A stretch of DNA of 64,000 nt from ENR-C587 sp942493235 (GCA_942493235.1 OW818676.1:496001-560000); one strand, 5' to 3'. Positions 17,413-26,707 are shown, counted from the first letter of the stretch. Translations and numbers: made by a program. The notes: generated by a model from the sequence alone, not told the origin.

Positions 17413-18528
17413 ATGGATTATGATATACTTATCATTGGTGCGGGAGTGGTCGGATTAGCAATAGCTGCTAAACTATCCGAGAACTACAAATGCCTGCTGA
17501 TAGAGAAAAATACAAGTTTCGGAATGGACTGCAGCTCCCGAAATAGTGAGGTGATCCATGCCGGTATTTATTATCCACAGAATTCTCTAAAGGCTGAGCT
17601 TTGCGTTAAGGGCAATCGACAACTATATAAATGGTGCAAGGAGCATAATGTGCCACATCAGAAAATTGGTAAGTACATTATAGCTATAGATGATGATGAT
17701 AATTCTGAGCTTGAGCAGATTTTCAACAATGCACTTAATAATGGTGTTTATAACCTCTCCCCTGTTTCAATATCCGAATTTTATAGAAACGAAGTAAATA
17801 TCAAAGCAAGCTCCGCCGTTTTATCAAAAGATACCGGTATTATTGATTCTCATAAATTGATGGAATCATTTATAGAACTAATTAAATCCAATAACAGTGA
17901 TACAGTATATAATCATAAATTTGTAAAAACTGAATTTACAGGCACTTACTACAAATCCGCTATAGAATATAATAATAGCGAAATATTTGAAATCAGTAGC
18001 AAATTTGTTATCAACAGTGGCGGGCTGTATTCGGATAAAATTGCTGAAAACTGTGGAATAGATATTGAAAAATCTAATTATAAATTACATTGGTGCAAGG
18101 GGCATTACTACCGAATAGTAAATTATCCCAATGTATCTAATAGACTTATCTATCCAACTCCCCCAAATGATAAAGCCGGACTGGGAATTCATCTGACAAG
18201 AGAATTAGGCGGAGGCTATAAATTGGGTCCGGACACTAAGTATATAGATGCTAATGAAATAGATTATTCAATCAATGATGAGTATATAGAGAAATTCTAT
18301 AGAGCGGCATCAAGATATATCAAAAATTTAAAGATAGAAAATGTATGCCCTGACCAAGCAGGGATAAGACCTAAACTTCAAGCAAAGGGCGAATTATTTA
18401 AGGATTTCGTAATTAATGAAGAGAGCGATAAAGGACTGCCCGGATTGATAAATTTAATAGGAATAGAATCGCCGGGGCTGACTTCGTCTCTGGCAATAGC
18501 TGACTATGTATCACAATTTATAAAGTAA
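17413..18528 (+). CDS. FAD-dependent oxidoreductase, L-2-hydroxyglutarate oxidase (LhgO)-like
   Basis: The 371-residue protein of the DAO family begins with the FAD motif IIGAGVVGLA and continues with SSRNSEVIHAGIYYP, LKAELCVKGN and the C-terminal GIESPGLTSSLAIA, all typical of LhgO/L2HGDH. These enzymes oxidise L-2-hydroxyglutarate to 2-oxoglutarate, usually passing electrons to quinone. The exact substrate cannot be proved from sequence. The heptose adenylyltransferase gene follows after only 5 bp, so the pair is co-transcribed, though no metabolic link is obvious. Confidence 0.85.
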   Translation: MDYDILIIGAGVVGLAIAAKLSENYKCLLIEKNTSFGMDCSSRNSEVIHAGIYYPQNSLKAELCVKGNRQLYKWCKEHNVPHQKIGKYIIAIDDDDNSELEQIFNNALNNGVYNLSPVSISEFYRNEVNIKASSAVLSKDTGIIDSHKLMESFIELIKSNNSDTVYNHKFVKTEFTGTYYKSAIEYNNSEIFEISSKFVINSGGLYSDKIAENCGIDIEKSNYKLHWCKGHYYRIVNYPNVSNRLIYPTPPNDKAGLGIHLTRELGGGYKLGPDTKYIDANEIDYSINDEYIEKFYRAASRYIKNLKIENVCPDQAGIRPKLQAKGELFKDFVINEESDKGLPGLINLIGIESPGLTSSLAIADYVSQFIK

Positions 18529-18533
18529 AATAA

Positions 18534-18995
18534 ATGATAGTATCAAGAGAATTACTTTCGGAAATCTGCAAAGAACTGAAAAATCAAGGTAAAAAGCTTG
18601 TTTTTACAAACGGATGTTTTGACATTTTGCATAGCGGACATGTTACTTATTTGGAAAAAGCAAAGCAATTGGGTGATGTTTTAATTCTCGGTCTTAATAC
18701 CGACGAATCTGTTCGCAGAATTAAGGGCATTAATCGCCCTATAAACAACGAAACAGATAGAGGCATAGTAATAGATGGCTTGAGGTGTATTGACTTTGTA
18801 ACGCTCTTTAATGAGGAAACTCCGCAATCGTTAATAGAGTCCATCATTCCCGATGTATTGGTAAAGGGTGGTGATTATACTGTCGATACTATAGTTGGAG
18901 CGGATACAGTAATTAAAAATGGTGGTCAAGTGATTACAATTCAATTAGTTGAAGGCAAATCAACTACTAATATTATAAATAAGATGAAGTTATGA
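18534..18995 (+). CDS. rfaE2: D-glycero-beta-D-manno-heptose 1-phosphate adenylyltransferase (HldE C-terminal half)
   Basis: The 153-residue nucleotidyltransferase shows FTNGCFDILHSGH with the HxGH motif, GLNTDESVRR, and the terminal EGKSTTNII segment, the pattern of RfaE2. It makes ADP-heptose from heptose 1-phosphate and ATP. Its kinase partner is at 10.1-11.0 kb on the other strand. A terminator follows at once. Confidence 0.93.
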   Translation: MIVSRELLSEICKELKNQGKKLVFTNGCFDILHSGHVTYLEKAKQLGDVLILGLNTDESVRRIKGINRPINNETDRGIVIDGLRCIDFVTLFNEETPQSLIESIIPDVLVKGGDYTVDTIVGADTVIKNGGQVITIQLVEGKSTTNIINKMKL

Positions 18996-19003
18996 AATGG
19001 TAA

Positions 19004-19054
19004 AAAAGCCGATATTTAGTCTATAAGTAAATCTTGATTAAATTCGGCTTTTTA
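19004..19054 (+). terminator. Rho-independent terminator after rfaE2
   Basis: AAAAAGCCGA at 19004-19013 pairs perfectly with TCGGCTTTTT at 19045-19054 across a 31-base loop. Confidence 0.7.
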
Positions 19055-19284
19055 AAATTTAAATTGAACAAAGCATTTGTTCAGGTATTCATTTACAATT
19101 AGATTCAAATTAAACCATCGACAAATATTGAACAAGCAAAAGTCGGATAATAAAAGAAGGATAATTCTAAATTTTAATTCTTAGCAAAGGCGTATTATCA
19201 TAACAGAAATAGATAAGTAATTTCACAATACTAAAGATAATAAATTCGTCTCAATTAAATTAGAAAAATAAGAAAGATAGAGCA

Positions 19285-21267
19285 ATCGAAAATTATAGAC
19301 CTATTCAGATATTACCGGATTTTATAGCAAATCAAATTGCCGCCGGAGAAGTTGTTCAGCGTCCCGAGTCCGTTATTAAAGAATTAGTCGAGAATTCTTT
19401 TGATGCCGGAGCAGATACTATTATAGTAATAGTTAAAGATGCCGGTAAACAATTAATTCATATCGTAGATAATGGTTTTGGAATGTCAAAAGAAGATTTG
19501 GCTCTATCTATTAAACGTCATGCAACGAGTAAAATATTTACTACCGAAGATTTGGAGCAGATTTTAACTTATGGTTTCCGTGGGGAGGCTTTGGCTTCAA
19601 TTTCGTCAGTTGCTAATATTGAAATTAGAACTATTAAAAAGGGTGATGAGCATGGATGGAAGCTTATTGCCGAGCCTATGAAAAATGAAGTCATCGAACC
19701 GTTTACAGTTGATAACGGTACTCAGATATTTGTACGTAATTTATTTTATAATGTGCCGGTTAGGCGAAAATTCCTCAGGACAAACATTACCGAATTTAGG
19801 TATATATCCGATACAATGATTAAATTTGCTCTATCCAAACCCGATATACGGTTTCTGTTTTATGATGAAGATACTCTTATATTTGACACCAAACCGTCAG
19901 GACTTAAAAAACGAATTGCAGACGTAATGGGAGAAAATACCGCTCGCCAACTAATTCCGGTTGATTATGTAACTGATTCTATTCGTATTAGCGGGTACTT
20001 GGGACTGCCGACAATTGCCAAACAGTCTAAAACCGGACAATATCTGTTTTTAAATGAACGCAGTATTCAGAGTAAATCCCTATATCACGCAATATTTTCT
20101 GCTTACGAGCATTTGTTAGAAAAGGCTAAATATCCCTTCTTTGTGCTAAATATAGACTTAGACGCAAGACGCTTTGATGTAAATGTTCACCCGCAGAAGC
20201 ATGAAGTTAAATTTGATGACGAGAAATTTATATATAATTCGATGAATAAAGCAATTATGGAGGCTCTGTCCGCTCATAACTTAGTTCCGGAAATCGCAAT
20301 CGACACTATGGCTTCGGTCAGCCCATTCGAGAGAATTGAAGATCCGGATAATCCGAATAAAACTCTACTCGTTAATAAAATGACCGGTGAAATAGTTGAT
20401 TATAAACCCGATAATTCACGAAATAGAAATTGGGACTTCTCCGGCTCTGCTTCTAAATCAGGTTCGGATTATTATCAGAAAAATAATAGCCAATACACAG
20501 ATAAATCTAATCAATATTATGGTGGAAATAATTACAAAGCACAGGAAAATGTAAAATTTGATATAGATATATTCGCCCCTCCCAGAAAAGAAGAAAATAG
20601 CGAAATGTCTGCATTTGATTTTCTTCAAATGAATTCCGAAACTGAAAATCAAAATATAAAAAATATAGAATCATTACAGAAAATCGTTGAGAATTCTCAA
20701 TACTTTAACTTTATTCAGTTACATAGTAAGTACTTAGCTGTAGAGATAGAAACCGGAATGCTATTAATTGATCAGCATGCTGCTCACGAGAGAATACTCT
20801 ATGAAAGAGCGATTGCGGCTATGAATAGAGAGTTTTCTAATTCACAGGAATTGCTTTTCCCGGCTGTCTGCACTTTGAATACTTCCGAAATAATTACTGC
20901 AAATGAAATAAAAAGAGAGCTGGAGGAATTGGGCTATATCTTTGAGTTACAAGCTAATAACGCAGTTATTAGTGCTGTCCCTTTAGATGTTGCATATCTC
21001 GGAGAGTCTAATTCATTTAGAGAAATAATCGAACAGTATGAAGAAGAAAACAAACTACGACATACAGATAAACGAGATAATTTGGCTGCTTCCTATAGCT
21101 GTAAAGCTGCTATTAAAACCGGTCAGAAAATGAGTAAAGTAGAGACTATTCAGTTAGTTAAGGATTTGCTAAATTGCAAAATGCCTTACTGCTGTCCGCA
21201 TGGCAGACCTATCATAATTGAATTTTCATTATACAGATTAGATAAATTATTTGGTAGGATATTGTGA
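19285..21267 (+). CDS. mutL: DNA mismatch repair protein MutL, endonuclease type, without a canonical start codon
   Basis: The GHKL ATPase N-terminus (QIAAGEVVQRP, ELVENSFDAGA, DNGFGM, RHATSK, YGFRGEAL) and the C-terminal dimerisation/endonuclease domain are present, with DQHAAHERILYE (the DQHA-x2-E-x4-E nuclease motif), a SCK segment and CPHGRP. It should nick DNA in methyl-independent mismatch repair. The frame is open from 19264, just after TAG at 19261. No ATG, GTG or TTG occurs before the conserved QIAAGEVV; the first in-frame ATG (19483) would delete ATPase motif I. ATC at 19285 or ATT at 19303 are the only plausible initiators, unless a base is wrong. I place the start at 19285 provisionally. 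A low-complexity linker lies near residues 385-450. Confidence 0.85.
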   Translation: MENYRPIQILPDFIANQIAAGEVVQRPESVIKELVENSFDAGADTIIVIVKDAGKQLIHIVDNGFGMSKEDLALSIKRHATSKIFTTEDLEQILTYGFRGEALASISSVANIEIRTIKKGDEHGWKLIAEPMKNEVIEPFTVDNGTQIFVRNLFYNVPVRRKFLRTNITEFRYISDTMIKFALSKPDIRFLFYDEDTLIFDTKPSGLKKRIADVMGENTARQLIPVDYVTDSIRISGYLGLPTIAKQSKTGQYLFLNERSIQSKSLYHAIFSAYEHLLEKAKYPFFVLNIDLDARRFDVNVHPQKHEVKFDDEKFIYNSMNKAIMEALSAHNLVPEIAIDTMASVSPFERIEDPDNPNKTLLVNKMTGEIVDYKPDNSRNRNWDFSGSASKSGSDYYQKNNSQYTDKSNQYYGGNNYKAQENVKFDIDIFAPPRKEENSEMSAFDFLQMNSETENQNIKNIESLQKIVENSQYFNFIQLHSKYLAVEIETGMLLIDQHAAHERILYERAIAAMNREFSNSQELLFPAVCTLNTSEIITANEIKRELEELGYIFELQANNAVISAVPLDVAYLGESNSFREIIEQYEEENKLRHTDKRDNLAASYSCKAAIKTGQKMSKVETIQLVKDLLNCKMPYCCPHGRPIIIEFSLYRLDKLFGRIL

Positions 21268-21642
21268 TTTGGGTGCTTGGTGGCTGGTGATTTGTAGTTG
21301 CGTTTATAAATTTACTTCTTGTCGCTCTCGCGGCTAAAGAGTTAATGTAAATGCAAAAAGCGTAAGTGTCATAATATTTATTTTTACTTTGTGTTGATTA
21401 GTACATTAAGTTTGATAAATAAGATAGTTATCAATACAATTTAAAAACGAAAAAAGGAATTATATACTTTTATTTTGCAAATTGAAATGAAATTATTCTG
21501 TAAATACTATCTGATTATTCTTTAATTTGGCAAAACTTGTATCTTTGTTATATTTTATTCGTATAATAATTAAATAAATAATTGTTTAAATTGAAAAAAA
21601 ATGATATTTTTGCTATTGAATAAATTATTTATAGAGGAAAAA
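21268..21642. other. Gene-free spacer
   Basis: This is AT-rich text with no convincing coding frame. TATCTTTG at 21540-21547 fits a TAnnTTTG -7 element about 95 bp before the next gene, without a clear TTTG partner. I see nothing else. Confidence 0.4.
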
Positions 21643-22182
21643 ATGAAAGAATTAAAAATATTATTACTATTAGCTATGATTTCTTTATTTGTAGTTTCAA
21701 ATCTAAATGCTCAAGACGATGATGTTCCTGAAAGATTAAAATACTATAAAGAAAAATACGAAGAGGAATTTAACTCTTCATTCGTTACAGTATGGAACTC
21801 AATAAAAGAAGCAATTGCTAATACCGGCTGCCAGATAGTTACGCAGAAGTATTCTCAAAATGATGAAGGCTATTATAAAGGCACAATCAAAACTGATTAT
21901 TGTATTTTTGCCGAAGGACCGGACACAACGTACAGAGTAGCTCAAGATTTGCAATATGACATGCCGTATATACCGGGGGCTAACTGGGTAAATGCGAGAA
22001 TTAATTATAAAATTGTTGTTAAAGAGCTTGGTGATGGTAAGGTTTCAATGGTACTAACTTCCGAAATGAGCGGATATGAAGCACACGTTACTTTTAAAGT
22101 GCATTTCTGGAAATCTAATGGCATTTTAGAACATCAGTTACTTGAAAACTTAAAACAAATTGTATTGAAGAACAGCAAGTAG
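21643..22182 (+). CDS. Small secreted protein of unknown function
   Basis: The 179-residue protein has a clear signal peptide ending near residue 25 (SNLNAQ) followed by an acidic stretch. The mature part has an alternating alpha/beta pattern (a helix FNSSFVTVWNSIKEAI, then strands) that loosely recalls BamC-like helix-grip lipoproteins, but there is no lipobox and I do not recognise the family. I choose ATG 21643 because AGAGGAAAA precedes it; an earlier ATG at 21601 would add 14 residues before the signal peptide. Confidence 0.7.
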   Translation: MKELKILLLLAMISLFVVSNLNAQDDDVPERLKYYKEKYEEEFNSSFVTVWNSIKEAIANTGCQIVTQKYSQNDEGYYKGTIKTDYCIFAEGPDTTYRVAQDLQYDMPYIPGANWVNARINYKIVVKELGDGKVSMVLTSEMSGYEAHVTFKVHFWKSNGILEHQLLENLKQIVLKNSK

Positions 22183-22213
22183 CTTCCGTTACAATTTGAA
22201 ATTGAACATATCC

Positions 22214-22338
22214 GATGTCTAAAATTAATAATATTGCCAAATCCTCATTCAGAGTGTAACGAAGTATTCAGAATTATCAATATTTAGCTTTATCTGGATT
22301 CTTCACTTCGTTTAGAAAGACAAATTTTTAGAAAGTCT
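22214..22338. repeat. CATTCTGA-type repeat (copy 2)
   Basis: It starts GATGTCTAAAATTAAT and continues with a long imperfect inverted repeat around TATTTAGCTTTATC. The text closely matches the copy at 52.9 kb, including the leading GTCTAAAATTAATAATATTG. Confidence 0.7.
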
Positions 22339-22370
22339 CAAGCTAATGATTTATATTGAAAAGACCTTTT

Positions 22371-22455
22371 AATTCAAAGTATAACGAAGAATCCGGAATT
22401 ATCAACATTTAGTTATTTTCCGGATTCTTCACTTAGTTCAGAAAGACAAATTTTG
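22371..22455. repeat. CATTCTGA-type repeat (copy 3)
   Basis: A second diverged copy directly follows copy 2. AAGAATCCGG (22387-22396) and CCGGATTCTT (22420-22429) are complementary parts of the hairpin. Confidence 0.65.
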
Positions 22456-22498
22456 GACTTAGTCTTGAAGGAGATATCTTATTCAAGAGTAAAATATA

Positions 22499-23161
22499 TT
22501 ACTTATACTCTTCAACTAATTTAACACCGGAGCTGGTCCCGATTCGATTTGCACCTGCTTTAATTAATTCGAGAGCAAAATCCAAACTGCGGATACCGCC
22601 TGAAGCTTTAATTTTCAATTTTGGAGAAATAGCATTTTTAAATAGTATTATATCGTCAGTAATTGCCCCGCCCGTAGAAAATCCGGTAGAGGTTTTGATA
22701 TAGTCCGCTCCGCTATCGCTAACAATTTTTGCAATTTCTGTTTTTAATTTTGTGTCTAATAGACATGTCTCGACAATTACTTTTAATAAAGCATCAGACT
22801 GATGTACTAATTCTGCTATCTGCTTAATTTCATTAAAATTATAATTGTAGTTGTAATTAATTAGCTCGGAGATATTGATAACCATATCAATTTCGTTAGC
22901 TCCGTCAGCTATAGCTCTCTCAGCTTCAAATAATTTGACTTTAGTAGTGTTGGCTCCTAAAGGGAATCCAATAACAGTACAGGTCATTACTCCGGTATTA
23001 ACTAATAAATCATTTGTCATTTTTACATAGAACGGATTAATGCAGCAGGAAGCAAATTTATTCTCGCGGGCTTCGGCACAAAGTTTTTCAATGTCGGCAT
23101 ATTTTGCGTCAGGCTTTAAAATAGTATGGTCAATAGTTTTGGCAAATTGAAGTTTATTCAT
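22499..23161 (-). CDS. deoC: Deoxyribose-phosphate aldolase
   Basis: The 220-residue class I aldolase cleaves 2-deoxyribose 5-phosphate to acetaldehyde and glyceraldehyde 3-phosphate in deoxynucleoside salvage. The Schiff-base Lys156 (YIKTSTGFS), Asp92 (EIDMVIN) and Lys185 (KIKASGG) correspond to the known catalytic residues. A short NY-repeat insertion lies near residues 102-109. It follows an alpha/beta hydrolase gene in the same direction. Confidence 0.94.
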   Translation of the reverse strand: MNKLQFAKTIDHTILKPDAKYADIEKLCAEARENKFASCCINPFYVKMTNDLLVNTGVMTCTVIGFPLGANTTKVKLFEAERAIADGANEIDMVINISELINYNYNYNFNEIKQIAELVHQSDALLKVIVETCLLDTKLKTEIAKIVSDSGADYIKTSTGFSTGGAITDDIILFKNAISPKLKIKASGGIRSLDFALELIKAGANRIGTSSGVKLVEEYK

Positions 23162-23205
23162 TTTATATTTCCTTTGTATATAACAGTGTTATCTTGTATT
23201 TCAAG

Positions 23206-24039
23206 CTATAAAAAGTCGATTATATCTTTTACAGTTTCTTCTAATATTACGTTATTGGTAATTCCTTTGTTTTCGATGTTAAAAGTATGCCCGGCATTAT
23301 CAATAAATATAGGTTTTAAATACTTGGGATTTGCAGCATCAATTAACTCATTCGGTTCTTTTATTTGTACAGTTAGGTCCTGCTTACCGTGAACAAGCAA
23401 AATTGGAATTTCTAATTTTGAAATTGCATTTGGTAGATTAAATCGCTCGGAATTTATCTCTAAATCCTCTAGAAATGAAGAATTCAATCTCAGCATCTGT
23501 CCGGTTTTATTATTTGGAAATGCTATATATCCTTGAGACTTCCAAATATTTTTTTGACGGGGAGTATATCTATCAAATTTAGAAATCGAGGCAAGCAAAA
23601 CCAATTTAGAAATTCCGGTATAAATTGATGAATACAAAATCGAAACAGCTGCTCCCATAGAATGACCGCACAAAAAAATATTCCCATCCCATAATTCTTC
23701 TAAATTTAATTCATTAGTAAGAGTATTGCTTTTCAATTTAGAAATTACAATATCTAACTCTTCAAGCTGGCGGCTGATAGACATATTCTGGAATTTGTCT
23801 ATATTAATTAATGATTTATCTTGACTATCGTAACCGTTAAGTGAGAAATTGTATTTGATAGAAATGATTGAATTTTGTGCAATTTGCTCTGACAAATAAG
23901 GAAGGAATCCCCAGTCTTTATGCCCTTTAAAGCCATGAATAACAATACAAATAGGCGACTTCTGCTTAGTATTAATACAAATATCGCCTGCAATTCTATA
24001 ATTGCCTACTGTGAGAATATTAAATAAATATTTCTGCAT
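23206..24039 (-). CDS. Alpha/beta hydrolase (S33/dienelactone hydrolase-like)
   Basis: The 277-residue protein has the oxyanion segment HGFKGHKDWG, the nucleophile elbow GHSMG with Ser127, an acid in HGKQDLTV near residue 222 and the catalytic His in AGHTFNI near residue 253. No signal peptide is seen, so it is likely cytoplasmic. The substrate is not predictable. It lies between the response regulator gene and deoC. Confidence 0.85.
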   Translation of the reverse strand: MQKYLFNILTVGNYRIAGDICINTKQKSPICIVIHGFKGHKDWGFLPYLSEQIAQNSIISIKYNFSLNGYDSQDKSLINIDKFQNMSISRQLEELDIVISKLKSNTLTNELNLEELWDGNIFLCGHSMGAAVSILYSSIYTGISKLVLLASISKFDRYTPRQKNIWKSQGYIAFPNNKTGQMLRLNSSFLEDLEINSERFNLPNAISKLEIPILLVHGKQDLTVQIKEPNELIDAANPKYLKPIFIDNAGHTFNIENKGITNNVILEETVKDIIDFL

Positions 24040-24125
24040 AAAATCGCATTCTCTTCTGTGCGTATCTCAAACAATTATTTCTGCATAATACTTATACATA
24101 AAACTTATGCATAATACTTTTAATA

Positions 24126-24752
24126 CTACTTTTTACCCCTTAAAAGCATTTTTTTAATGGAATCAATACTTCTTTTTTCGTCTTCTTGGTATTGTTTTTT
24201 GATAGAATCCGAATTAACATTAACATGCGGATTAGTACCAAACTCTTCGATAGAGGTACTAATTGTGTCGTTAGTAAAATGATATTCCGGTAGCAATTCA
24301 TTATCTTTTGGCTCATAAAAATCAAATTCGCTTGTAAATGGAGCTACTTCACCTCTGGCTATCATATCTAATTTATCTCTGCCGAAAATTGTAACTAATT
24401 TCTCAAATACTGTAGCACGAGTAAATGGTTTAGAAATAAAACCGGCAGTACCGCTTTTAACGGCAAGACCTAAATTTTCAGTATCGGATAGTGCGGAGAC
24501 CATAATTACCGGTATATGCTTAATGTGCTTAATGCCTTTGATGATTTTGAGTGTGAGATGCCCGGACAGCTCCGGCATTAGAATATCCATAATAATAAGT
24601 GAAGGAATATGCTCTACAGCTAAAGATATACCTTCAAAACCGTTAGAAGCCAAATAGTTTTTTTTAAAGCCATAGCTTTGAAGAGTCTTAGATAGAATTC
24701 TCTGCATCCAAATATCATCATCAACGATTAATACGCTATATTCTGCATTCAT
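24126..24752 (-). CDS. Single-domain response regulator with a C-terminal tail
   Basis: The 208-residue protein has a CheY-like receiver in residues 5-125: acidic pocket D11-D13, phospho-acceptor D56 (IIMDILMP), switch residue S86 and K108 (SKPF). The remaining 80 residues form a charged tail with no known output domain. It starts 17 bp after csrA, so it probably belongs to the fliW-csrA group, which suggests a role in motility or post-transcriptional control (inference). Confidence 0.87.
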   Translation of the reverse strand: MNAEYSVLIVDDDIWMQRILSKTLQSYGFKKNYLASNGFEGISLAVEHIPSLIIMDILMPELSGHLTLKIIKGIKHIKHIPVIMVSALSDTENLGLAVKSGTAGFISKPFTRATVFEKLVTIFGRDKLDMIARGEVAPFTSEFDFYEPKDNELLPEYHFTNDTISTSIEEFGTNPHVNVNSDSIKKQYQEDEKRSIDSIKKMLLRGKK

Positions 24753-24769
24753 TTTAAAATAGTTCCCTG

Positions 24770-25081
24770 CTACAATTCATTAGATTGATTTTTATACTGT
24801 TTATTAACTATAAGTAAAGAATTCTTCAAATTGTCTTGCTTAGTATTGTTAAATACAATACCAGCACCATTTAATATATTTTTCAAAGCACTTAGCTCGG
24901 TGCGAGCTGCTTGTCTATTCATTTCAATAATTTTATCATGAACTTCTTTTCTATGAACGGGAATTGACTTAGGAGCTTCAATACCGAGGCGAACTACCCC
25001 ACGGTCAAAACTTAATACAGTGATCTTTACTGATGAACCTACAGTAATTACCTCTCCGATTTTTCTTGATAGTACTAACAT
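24770..25081 (-). CDS. csrA: Carbon storage regulator CsrA with extended C-terminus
   Basis: The first 60 residues are a standard CsrA: MLVLSRKIGE start, with RNA-binding residues near L4/R6 and R44 in PVHRKEV. It binds GGA motifs in mRNA leaders, especially flagellin mRNA. The protein is 103 residues rather than the usual 60-75; the extra polar tail (from about residue 62) is unusual. FliW, the protein antagonist of CsrA, is encoded 83 bp upstream. Confidence 0.94.
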   Translation of the reverse strand: MLVLSRKIGEVITVGSSVKITVLSFDRGVVRLGIEAPKSIPVHRKEVHDKIIEMNRQAARTELSALKNILNGAGIVFNNTKQDNLKNSLLIVNKQYKNQSNEL

Positions 25082-25164
25082 AACATCGTCCCTGATATTC
25101 GGTAATGCTGAGTTTAATTCAAAAACTTAAAAATACATAAAATAAATATTATATCCAACATAAA

Positions 25165-25587
25165 TTATTTATTAATAACATAATTAGTCGAATATTTGTC
25201 CGATGTCAATATCACTTGTTTGCCCGTTAAATTTATTATATCAAAGATTATTGGAGCTTTCAAATTAGCTGTCATAAGCCCCTTTTCGTCTTCGAGAGTA
25301 ACTACAACCATCATCACATCTTTACCAGAATCTAATTTAACACCGGCATCATATTTAGGGTCAAGTATCCAAGGGTTAAGCAGAGGAAAACCGATAGCCG
25401 GCTGTTCGATAGAAATTAGCCAGCGGAAAGGAACAGTTTCCTCTTCGCTAATAAGCACAAATTCAGACAGTTCCTCAAAGCCCAAAAGTCCATCCTTGAA
25501 ATTAAAGATATACTTTGCTTCGATATCTAATTCTCCGAACTGGAGAGTTTTGATATGTTTTGCTTCTGTATTTTTCTTATCTGTCAT
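25165..25587 (-). CDS. fliW: Flagellar assembly factor FliW
   Basis: The 140-residue protein has the FliW pattern (GLLGFEELSEFVLIS, FRWLISIEQPAIGFPL, NLKAPIIFD). FliW binds CsrA non-competitively and, when released from flagellin, frees flagellin mRNA from repression. The fliW-csrA order is the classic pairing. The broken motB lies 137 bp upstream. No flagellin gene is in the window. Confidence 0.93.
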   Translation of the reverse strand: MTDKKNTEAKHIKTLQFGELDIEAKYIFNFKDGLLGFEELSEFVLISEEETVPFRWLISIEQPAIGFPLLNPWILDPKYDAGVKLDSGKDVMMVVVTLEDEKGLMTANLKAPIIFDIINLTGKQVILTSDKYSTNYVINK

Positions 25588-25724
25588 ATTGCATACTTTA
25601 TTTATTTATATATTTTGTTCTAATTTAATTTTAAAATTTCAATCTTAATATTTACACAATATAATTATATTTTCCATATAATACAATTATTTATAAAATA
25701 ATATACAAAAATAGTAAAAAAATT

Positions 25725-26511
25725 CTAAAGTTTTATAGAATCTCCTGAAATATATCCGTTTGTTGAAGGAGCATCTTGTGGCAGTTGAGAAATTGTAATT
25801 TCTACACGCCTATTTTTTGCTCTTCCTTCATTGCTTGAATTTGAATATATTGGTCTGGTTGCACCGAAGCCTCTGATTAACATATATTCTTCGCTGATAC
25901 CCCTATTCATCAAGCTATACCCTACACTTAAAGCACGAGCAACGGACAAATGCCAGTTCGATTCATACCTGAAAGTTCGAATTGGGGTCGCATCTGTATG
26001 ACCATCAACTGCTATTTGGAAGTTTATTCCGGTGAGTACTACGGCGAGAGAATCGGAGTAAGACCTGTCCTGAGGTCTGTATGTCTGCTTTTCCCGAACT
26101 AAACAATAATAATTCCGGCAATGTAAGTACTAAACTCTCTCCGACACTCTGAATCTTAAAGTCGGTATTTTTAATATATGAGCTTAAAACTTGCTCAGCT
26201 TGTACTTTTACTTCTGCCAAAGATTGCTTTTTCGGGGTCGGCAGTATCGCTTGTGGCACTCCTTGCTTATGACCCGGTAAAACACCTCCACCTTCCAGAG
26301 GTTTCGTATTCTTAGTATTAAAGTTCTCGGCAAATGCCTGAGATACTTCTTTATATTTTGACTCATCAATTTGCGAAGCTGCATAAAGTATAACAAACAA
26401 ACCAAGCAAAAGAGTAATCAAATCCGAATACGTAATTAAATATCGGTCAGTCTTCTCTTCTTCTTTATGCTCATCGTCAAAATATTTATTCTTCAATGCC
26501 TTCTTCTCCAT
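25725..26511 (-). pseudogene. motB: Flagellar motor protein MotB-like gene with a +1 frameshift
   Basis: The first part (26511 down to about 26056) encodes a charged N-terminus, one transmembrane helix with the proton-path Asp (YSDLITLLLGLFVILYA) and the plug/linker. The second part, in another frame, encodes the peptidoglycan-binding OmpA domain (DGHTDATP, LSVARA, GFGATRP, NRRVEI). Skipping one base in CTCCGAT at 26052-26058 joins them (QVLL to DSLAVVLTG). As written, the first frame ends after 20 aberrant residues. It may be a true pseudogene, an assembly error or, less likely, programmed frameshifting. motA is not adjacent. ATG 26511 is preferred over 26526. Confidence 0.85.
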
Positions 26512-26672
26512 AATTTTAAGCCGCATTAAGATTATCGACTTTATTTACCTTATATTTAACCAATTTATATAATTTCTAATTAGATATTTTGAATCTCAAT
26601 TAACAACAATAAACGTGCCGTTTTCATTTTTAATGTTTTTGTCTGTCAATTTTGATTTTTCTTGATTCCTAT

Positions 26673-26707
26673 TACCAATATTCAACAGCTAAGGATGTTG
26701 GAAGAAA
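26673..26707. repeat. Hairpin repeat H1
   Basis: TACCAATATT flank, stem CAACAGC..GATGTTG with one mismatch, then GAAGAA. Confidence 0.7.

Noticed and set aside
17571..17579. TTATCCACA, a perfect DnaA box
   Set aside because: It is a single copy inside the LhgO-like coding sequence (Tyr-Pro-Gln codons), without companions, so it is probably chance.
26052..26058. Programmed +1 frameshifting in motB
   Set aside because: No in-frame stop or internal ribosome-binding-like stimulator is evident at the shift site, and motB genes are not known to need recoding. Mutation or read error is more likely.
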